Below, piece by piece: positions 14,389 to 19,603 of a stretch of 19,603 nucleotides of DNA. Each line of letters begins with the position of its first letter. The stretch's first letter is position 1. The translations under genes were made by a program, and so were the position numbers. This DNA is from JAFGTX01 sp942492225 (GTDB taxonomy: Bacteria > Bacillota > Clostridia > Peptostreptococcales > Acidaminobacteraceae): contig CALODS010000018.1 of the NCBI GenBank assembly GCA_942492225.1, forward strand, positions 1 through 19,603. The letters are read 5' to 3'. Below the pieces are notes generated by a model. It had not been told where the DNA came from. It searched no databases and worked only from the letters and a program-made list of their open reading frames with translations.

Positions 14389-16359
14389 ATGAGCGCGCCA
14401 ACTAAGATGAATACGCTGAGGTTAAAATTTGCATTTGTTATCATTCTATTATGTTTTTTGGGACTGATAAGTCGATTGTTCTATATTCAAGTGTTAAATG
14501 ATGAATTTTATAAAAAAATGGCTATCAATCAACAAACGAGGGATATAGAGTTACCAGCCCAAAGAGGGGTTATCTATGACCGCAATATGATGAAGTTAGC
14601 TTTTAGTGTTAAGACGTTTACAATTTATGGGCGTCCAAGTGAAATGATAAAGGAAGATGCAAGTTCAACTAAACTTGATGAAACATCTGCCAAAATAGCT
14701 GAAATACTTGAACTGGATGAGATGGAAGTAAAAGAACAATTGTCTTCTACGAAATCAATCGTAAAAATCGCTAAATGGGTATCAAAGGATAAAGCAGATT
14801 TAATTTCAAAAGGTGGCTATTCTGGCATATGGGCTGTAGAAGATAATAAACGGGTCTATCCATATAATAATTTAGCATCTCATGTACTAGGCTTTACAAG
14901 TGTTGATAATATAGGCTTAGCAGGTATTGAATATTCTTTTAATGATACTTTAGAAGGTGAATCTGGTTTAATGGTTGTAAAGACAGATGTAAACGGAAGG
15001 CAATTATCAAATACTGATGAAAAATATTATGCACCAAAAGATGGATTAAGTGTTGTATTAACAATTGATGAAGTGATTCAACACTTTACAGAAAAAGCAT
15101 TGGATGCTGCATTAGAAGAACATGAGGCTCTTAAAGTCATGGCGATTGTCATGGATCCAATTACTGGTGAAATTTTGGCAATGTCGTCAAAGCCAGATTT
15201 TAATTTAAATGCACCTTGGGATCTTTCAGAATTATATGGTGATGATTTTGAAAATTTACCAGATGAAGAAAAGAGTAAGTTATGGAATAAGGCTTGGAGA
15301 AATCCAAATGTTAGTGACACTTACGAACCAGGTTCGACGTCGAAGTTAATCACAACATCTGCAGGATTAGAAGAAAATGTTGTGTCGCCACATTCTGAAT
15401 TTGAATGTAAGGGTTATGTACAAGTTTATGATAGAAGAATTAAGTGCTGGATTCATCCTGGAAACCATGGTAAGGAGAATTTAGTTGAGGGATTAGAGAA
15501 TTCTTGTAATCCTGTATTTATAGAAATCGCACAGCGTTTAGGTTCAGAGACATATTTTAAATATTTTGAAAGCTTTGGTTTGTCAAGAAAGACAGGTATT
15601 CCTCTACCAGCAGAAAGCAAAAGTTTGTTTTTGACCGCAGATAAAATTAATCCAGTAGAATTGGCAACCATGTCAATTGGTCATGGATTTTCGGCAACAC
15701 CGCTACAGATTATCACCTCGGTTTCTGCAATTGGCAACAAAGGGCGATTAATGGAACCTCAAATCGTTAAAGCGCTTGTAGATGCAGATGGAAATATAGT
15801 TGAATCTTTTGAACCTAAAGTGGTTAGACAAGTCATATCAGAAAAAACAGCAAATGAAATGCTTGTAATGATGGAATCGGTTGTTGAAAATGGTTCGGGG
15901 AAAAAAGCTTATATTCCTGGTATTAGAATTGGTGGAAAAACAGGTACGTCAGAAAAAATCGTCCATGGAGATTATTCAAAAGATTTAGCGATTGCTTCAT
16001 TCTATGGTGTAGCGCCTCTTGATGATCCTAAGATATCTGTACTTGTTATTGTTGATGAACCTACAGATACAAACTTTGGATCTGTAGTTGCAGCGCCTGT
16101 TGCAAGACAGATTATGGTAGATTCATTGCGTTATTTAGGTGTTAAACCTGATATTCAAGTGAATAAAAATAGAGTAAGGGTACCAAATCTTTCGGGGAAA
16201 ACGCTCGGGAGTGCGAAGAAGATTTTGAAGGCAGTTAACATTAAATATACGATTCAGCCAGCTGATATGGAGGATGACGCAAGAATGGTTATAAAACAAT
16301 ACCCAGCAGAGGGTGAAGTAATAGATGCTGGTGGTATGGTGATTTTAAATCTTGAATAA
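14389..16359 (+). CDS. Penicillin-binding transpeptidase with PASTA domain (FtsI/PBP2B/SpoVD class)
   Basis: 656-aa class B PBP that cross-links septal or spore-cortex peptidoglycan outside the membrane. It has an N-terminal anchor (about 11-33), a dimerisation/pedestal domain (about 50-230) opening with the typical RDIELPAQRGVIYDRN, a transpeptidase domain (about 240-590), and one C-terminal PASTA repeat (about 596-656, RVPNLSGKTLGSAKKIL onwards). All three catalytic motifs are intact: S316-T-S-K319, S372-C-N374 and K517-T-G519. A single PASTA domain fits SpoVD better than Bacillus PBP2B, but position alone cannot separate the vegetative and spore roles. ATG 14389 is chosen because GGAGG lies 5 nt upstream; a GTG 16 codons earlier would sit inside the hairpin. 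It probably has its own promoter. Confidence 0.94.
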   Translation: MSAPTKMNTLRLKFAFVIILLCFLGLISRLFYIQVLNDEFYKKMAINQQTRDIELPAQRGVIYDRNMMKLAFSVKTFTIYGRPSEMIKEDASSTKLDETSAKIAEILELDEMEVKEQLSSTKSIVKIAKWVSKDKADLISKGGYSGIWAVEDNKRVYPYNNLASHVLGFTSVDNIGLAGIEYSFNDTLEGESGLMVVKTDVNGRQLSNTDEKYYAPKDGLSVVLTIDEVIQHFTEKALDAALEEHEALKVMAIVMDPITGEILAMSSKPDFNLNAPWDLSELYGDDFENLPDEEKSKLWNKAWRNPNVSDTYEPGSTSKLITTSAGLEENVVSPHSEFECKGYVQVYDRRIKCWIHPGNHGKENLVEGLENSCNPVFIEIAQRLGSETYFKYFESFGLSRKTGIPLPAESKSLFLTADKINPVELATMSIGHGFSATPLQIITSVSAIGNKGRLMEPQIVKALVDADGNIVESFEPKVVRQVISEKTANEMLVMMESVVENGSGKKAYIPGIRIGGKTGTSEKIVHGDYSKDLAIASFYGVAPLDDPKISVLVIVDEPTDTNFGSVVAAPVARQIMVDSLRYLGVKPDIQVNKNRVRVPNLSGKTLGSAKKILKAVNIKYTIQPADMEDDARMVIKQYPAEGEVIDAGGMVILNLE

Positions 16360-16371
16360 AGATGATATAAT
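16343..16371 (+). promoter_or_regulatory. Possible promoter ahead of murE
   Basis: A perfect TATAAT (16366-16371) lies 45 nt before murE, but the hexamer 17 bp upstream is only TTTTAA. It straddles the PBP stop codon. It could support extra murE-mraY-murD expression or be chance. Confidence 0.35.
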
Positions 16372-16416
16372 ACTTAGGTTAGCAAAAAATGAAAAGTTCA
16401 ATTTAAAGGTGAAAAA

Positions 16417-17904
16417 ATGAATATAAGAGCATTATTTAAAGACTATCCCTATAGAGTCATTCATGAAGATAAAACACAGATGATCTCTGGACTACAATAC
16501 GATTCGAGATCGGTGAAAAAAGGCGACTTATTTGTTGCGATTAAAGGATTCCAAGTTGATGGCCACGATTATATCGAACGGGCAATACAAGCAGGTGCAG
16601 TGGCAATTGTGTGTAGTGATTTAGGAAAAATTGCTCATATTATGGAGAAATATACACTTGTACAGTGGTTGTTTGTTGAAGACACTAGAAATGCTTTGGC
16701 TTTTGTTTCGAAGGAATTTTACGCATTGCCATCTGAGAAACTAGCGCTTATCGGGATTACTGGAACAAATGGAAAAACATCCATTACTCAGTTGCTGAGC
16801 AATATGTTGGAAGCACTAAATAAAAAGACGGGTGTTATAGGGACAATCGGCAATAAGGTGGGCAACAAAAGTTATCAAACGGCTGTAACCACGCCAGAAT
16901 CCCTTAATTTGAATCAATTATTTTCTGAAATGGTTGAGGATGGTGTTGATGCTTGTTTAATGGAAGTATCTTCTCACTCACTATCTTTGGATAGAGTGGC
17001 TTACTTAAATTATAATATTGGAATATTTACGAATTTAACTCAAGATCATTTGGATTTCCATATTGATTTTGAATCTTATTATAGTGCCAAACGACAGCTA
17101 TTTTTAAAGACTGATACTTATAATTTAATTAATAAGGATGATTATTATGGACAACGTCTTATTAAAGATATGAATGCCCTATCGCCTAAAGCAAAAACAA
17201 TGACTTATGGTATTGATCAAGCAGCAGATATAATGGCTAAAAACATAGAATACACAATGAGTGGTATTGCATATGATTTATGTACGGATGTATTTGAACT
17301 TAGATTAGAGATTGCTTTGCCTGGTAAAATATATGTATATAATACGTTAGCGGCACTTGGTGCCCTTATTTTAATGGGTGCCTCTAAGGAAGATATCATT
17401 ACGGCAGTAAATGGCATTAAACCCGTACCGGGACGATTTGAAAAAGTAGATAACGCCCTTGGTATTAACGTGATTGTTGATTATGCCCATGCGCCTGATG
17501 CACTGAAAAATGTGTTGTCCATAGCAAGAGAATTTACCAGTGGTGATGTTATAACTGTCTTCGGATGTGGTGGAGACAGAGATAAAACAAAGCGACCGCT
17601 TATGGGCAATATCGCCTTAGAGGGTTCTGATTATGTTATCGTAACAAGTGATAACCCAAGAACAGAAGTTCCAGAAACAATCATTAAAGATATTATAATT
17701 AATTATCCAGAGCAAGGCTCATATGAGGTGCATGTAGATCGCCGAGAAGCGATTGCAGCAGCAATTAATCGTGGGCGAACTGGAGATACAATTGTTATTG
17801 CCGGAAAAGGACATGAAACTTATCAAATAATTGGTACAATCAAAAGTGATTTTGATGATCGATTAGTGGCAAAAGAATATTTAGCATTTAAAGGAGAACA
17901 ATAA
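16417..17904 (+). CDS. murE: UDP-MurNAc-L-Ala-D-Glu--meso-2,6-diaminopimelate ligase MurE
   Basis: 495-aa cytoplasmic Mur ligase that adds the third stem-peptide residue using ATP. It has three domains: UDP-substrate binding (1-105, with GLQYDSRSVKKGDLFVAIKG), the ATPase centre (P-loop G116-T-N-G-K-T121, then TTPESLNL and MEVSSHSL), and the C-terminal amino-acid domain. The specificity motif reads D412-N-P-R415, the form found in meso-diaminopimelate enzymes rather than lysine enzymes, so the wall is predicted to be of the DAP type. VIVDYAHAPDAL, FGCGGDRDKTKRP and GKGHETYQ are intact. AAAGGTG precedes the ATG. mraY begins 3 nt after its stop, so they are tightly linked. Confidence 0.97.
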   Translation: MNIRALFKDYPYRVIHEDKTQMISGLQYDSRSVKKGDLFVAIKGFQVDGHDYIERAIQAGAVAIVCSDLGKIAHIMEKYTLVQWLFVEDTRNALAFVSKEFYALPSEKLALIGITGTNGKTSITQLLSNMLEALNKKTGVIGTIGNKVGNKSYQTAVTTPESLNLNQLFSEMVEDGVDACLMEVSSHSLSLDRVAYLNYNIGIFTNLTQDHLDFHIDFESYYSAKRQLFLKTDTYNLINKDDYYGQRLIKDMNALSPKAKTMTYGIDQAADIMAKNIEYTMSGIAYDLCTDVFELRLEIALPGKIYVYNTLAALGALILMGASKEDIITAVNGIKPVPGRFEKVDNALGINVIVDYAHAPDALKNVLSIAREFTSGDVITVFGCGGDRDKTKRPLMGNIALEGSDYVIVTSDNPRTEVPETIIKDIIINYPEQGSYEVHVDRREAIAAAINRGRTGDTIVIAGKGHETYQIIGTIKSDFDDRLVAKEYLAFKGEQ

Positions 17905-17907
17905 TAG

Positions 17908-18870
17908 ATGGAAAGTAAGAGCCTAATTTGGGCGTTTTTAATAAGTTACATGACAGCAAGTGTAATGGCACCAATTATCATTCCTTTTCTACAGCGTCTA
18001 AAAGTAGGACAAAGTATCAGAGAAGAAGGCCCTAAGTCGCATCACAAAAAAGCAGGAACACCAACTATGGGTGGGATCATATTTATTTTAGGCACTGTCG
18101 TAGCGGTATTAATTCAAAGAAATTTTAGCACAGCATCAGGCTTTATTATGCTATCGTTTTTAGGATTCGGTGCCATTGGATTTGCAGATGACTATATTAA
18201 AGTTGTTCTCAAAAGAAATTTGGGATTAAGTGCAAAACAAAAAATAGCGGGTCAGCTAATGGTTGGTTCAATATTAGCTTATAATGCTCAAATAATGTTT
18301 GGATCAGAATTATTTGTTCCTTTTATTAATCAATATATTGACTTGGGATTATTGTATAGTCCTTTTATTCTATTTATTTATGTTGCAATGACTAACAGTG
18401 TGAATTTGACAGATGGATTAGACGGATTGGCAACAATGGTAACCATGGCGGTTCTAACATTTTTCGGGATAGCTGCAATTAAATTAAATCTTTTAGATGT
18501 CACAGAAGTTATTTTTTCATTATTAGGTGGTCTTGTTGGTTTTTTTAGAGTAAACAAATACCCTGCAAAGGTTTTTATGGGGGATTTTGGTTCGTTAGCT
18601 CTTGGCGGTGCAGTTACAGCGTTTGCTATATCAACTAAAATGGTCTTAATGATTCCAATAGTTGGGTTTATATATTTTGCCGAAGCATTATCAGTAATGA
18701 TTCAAGTTGTTGTGTTTAAGAAAACTGGAAAACGTGTATTTAAAATGAGTCCATTACATCACCATTATGAATTATCGGGTTGGGATGAAAAAACAATTGT
18801 TGGGCGATTTAGTGTGGTTACACTCATACTTGTATTTGTTGGATATTTAATGATCAATTCAGTGCTATAG
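17908..18870 (+). CDS. mraY: Phospho-N-acetylmuramoyl-pentapeptide-transferase MraY
   Basis: 320-aa polytopic membrane enzyme (about ten hydrophobic segments) that transfers phospho-MurNAc-pentapeptide to undecaprenyl phosphate, forming lipid I. Family landmarks are in order: HHKKAGTPTMGGIIF (46-60), the first Asp pair in GFADDYIKV (about 91-99), the catalytic NSVNLTDGLDGLATM, FMGDFGSLALGG, and the HHHYELSGWDEKTIVGRF loop near the C-terminus. Length is standard. The start ATG 17908 has AAGGAG about 11 nt upstream, inside the end of murE. The wide spacing is slightly unusual, but no better in-frame start is visible. It is followed by murD after 8 nt. Confidence 0.97.
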   Translation: MESKSLIWAFLISYMTASVMAPIIIPFLQRLKVGQSIREEGPKSHHKKAGTPTMGGIIFILGTVVAVLIQRNFSTASGFIMLSFLGFGAIGFADDYIKVVLKRNLGLSAKQKIAGQLMVGSILAYNAQIMFGSELFVPFINQYIDLGLLYSPFILFIYVAMTNSVNLTDGLDGLATMVTMAVLTFFGIAAIKLNLLDVTEVIFSLLGGLVGFFRVNKYPAKVFMGDFGSLALGGAVTAFAISTKMVLMIPIVGFIYFAEALSVMIQVVVFKKTGKRVFKMSPLHHHYELSGWDEKTIVGRFSVVTLILVFVGYLMINSVL

Positions 18871-18878
18871 GAGTAGAG

Positions 18879-19538
18879 ATGAAGATAGATGTAAACAATA
18901 AGAAGGTCTTAGTAGTAGGCGCTGCGCGCTCTGGTATTTCAACTATGGAGGTCCTTAAAAAATTAGGTGCAACAGTTATTTTAAATGATATAAAGACAAA
19001 AGTAGATTTAGCCGATTTATATTGTGCTCTTGAAGAACAAGCAGACGAATTGATTCTTGGGCGTCATCCAAGTGACATGTCTATTTTTGATTTAGTGGTA
19101 TTAAGTCCAGGTGTTCCTACTGACTTACCATTTATTTTAAAGGCAAAGACACTAGGCATTGAAATCATTGGTGAATTGGAATTTGCCTTTCAGAATTGCA
19201 AAGGAACATTTGTGGGTATTACAGGGACAAATGGAAAAACAACGACTACTTCTTTGATTGGCGACATATTTAAGCAAAGTGGCAAGTCGCATGCGGTTGT
19301 TGGAAATATTGGTCTTCCTGCAATTTCAGTTGCATTAGAAGCAAGTGATGAGACGACGATGGTGACGGAATTGAGCAGTTTTCAATTAGAATCGATAAAG
19401 TATTTTAGACCAAGAGTGGCAGCGATTTTGAATTTAACGCCTGACCATCTAAATCGACATAAAACTATGGAAGCGTATGTGGATGCAAAATGTAGAATTT
19501 TTTTGAAAATCAACAAAAGGACGATGTTCTTTTGTTGA
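18879..19538 (+). CDS. murD: UDP-MurNAc-L-alanine--D-glutamate ligase MurD, N-terminal part (frameshifted and cut by window end)
   Basis: Mur ligase that adds D-glutamate to UDP-MurNAc-L-Ala. The visible 219 codons cover the Rossmann-like N-terminal domain (KKVLVVGAARSGIS, 8-21; LSPGVP, 75-80), the ATP P-loop G116-T-N-G-K-T121, TELSSFQLE and LTPDHLNRH. Full MurD is about 450 aa. The frame breaks after KCRIF at a run of seven T residues (19498-19504) and meets a stop at 19536-19538. The shifted frame from 19505 continues with ENQQKDDVLLLNYDN, the sequence normally found after RIF in MurD, and stays open to the window end. The intact gene would run past 19603. AGGAG lies about 5 nt before ATG 18879. 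Confidence 0.88.
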   Translation: MKIDVNNKKVLVVGAARSGISTMEVLKKLGATVILNDIKTKVDLADLYCALEEQADELILGRHPSDMSIFDLVVLSPGVPTDLPFILKAKTLGIEIIGELEFAFQNCKGTFVGITGTNGKTTTTSLIGDIFKQSGKSHAVVGNIGLPAISVALEASDETTMVTELSSFQLESIKYFRPRVAAILNLTPDHLNRHKTMEAYVDAKCRIFLKINKRTMFFC

Positions 19539-19603
19539 ATTATGACAATGTGCCTACACGTGCATTGGCAGATCGGATTACCTCCCGTGTTATTTTTTTT
19601 AGT
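19505..19603 (+). other. Continuation of murD in the shifted frame
   Basis: From GAA 19505 the reading frame encodes ENQQKDDVLLLNYDN and on through VPTRALADRI with no stop to the last base. ENQ followed by an acidic turn and a LLNYDN strand matches the middle domain of MurD. Five or eight T residues in place of seven at 19498-19504 would join it to the upstream part. Confidence 0.85.

Overview
The window is chromosomal DNA from a low-GC Gram-positive anaerobe, most plausibly a motile, c-di-GMP-using member of class Clostridia (inference). The grounds are A/T-rich codon use, strong Shine-Dalgarno sequences, U-tract terminators, a mraZ-rsmH-ftsL-PBP-murE-mraY-murD cell-wall cluster, a MurE with the meso-DAP signature DNPR, and a paired M16 peptidase locus of the Bacillus YmfF/YmfH type. 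No CRISPR array, insertion sequence, prophage, tRNA or rRNA gene was seen. Apart from the metabolic pair at 1.9-4.3 kb, the content is core genome.

Layout. 27-1702: a response-regulator diguanylate cyclase and a membrane TPR protein form a two-gene unit closed by a strong terminator (1724-1758). 1876-4276: a MtaA/CmuA-type (uroporphyrinogen decarboxylase fold) methyltransferase gene and an NhaC-family transporter gene whose last ~27 codons lie in another frame. A bidirectional terminator (about 4305-4364) separates this pair from ychF, which runs the opposite way. 5475-5729: a divergent promoter region between ychF and the yfmF-yfmH-lgt operon, which ends at a terminator (9043-9083). 9155-12088: an HD-GYP-type protein with an altered HD motif and a Cache/HAMP chemoreceptor, ending at a terminator (12094-12120). 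12308-19603: the division and cell-wall cluster, starting with three MraZ boxes spaced exactly 10 bp apart and running off the end of the window inside murD.

How the genes fit together. The cluster makes the UDP-MurNAc-peptide (murE, murD), transfers it to lipid carrier (mraY), polymerises and cross-links it (PBP) and assembles the divisome (ftsL), with mraZ as likely autoregulator and rsmH as 16S rRNA methylase. A good promoter and a terminator-like hairpin overlap between ftsL and the PBP gene, so the cluster may be expressed as two blocks. The GGDEF and HD-GYP proteins and the chemoreceptor point to c-di-GMP control and chemotaxis, but they sit in separate units.

The most notable observations are: (1) a 20-nt hairpin between the Shine-Dalgarno sequence and the best start codon of the NhaC-like gene, whose folding would bring the two to about 9 nt apart; (2) frameshifts near the end of that gene and at a T7 run in murD, either real or sequence errors; (3) the promoter/hairpin overlap upstream of the PBP gene; (4) loss of the HD-motif histidine in the HD-GYP protein. 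I did not find a clearly new multi-gene system.
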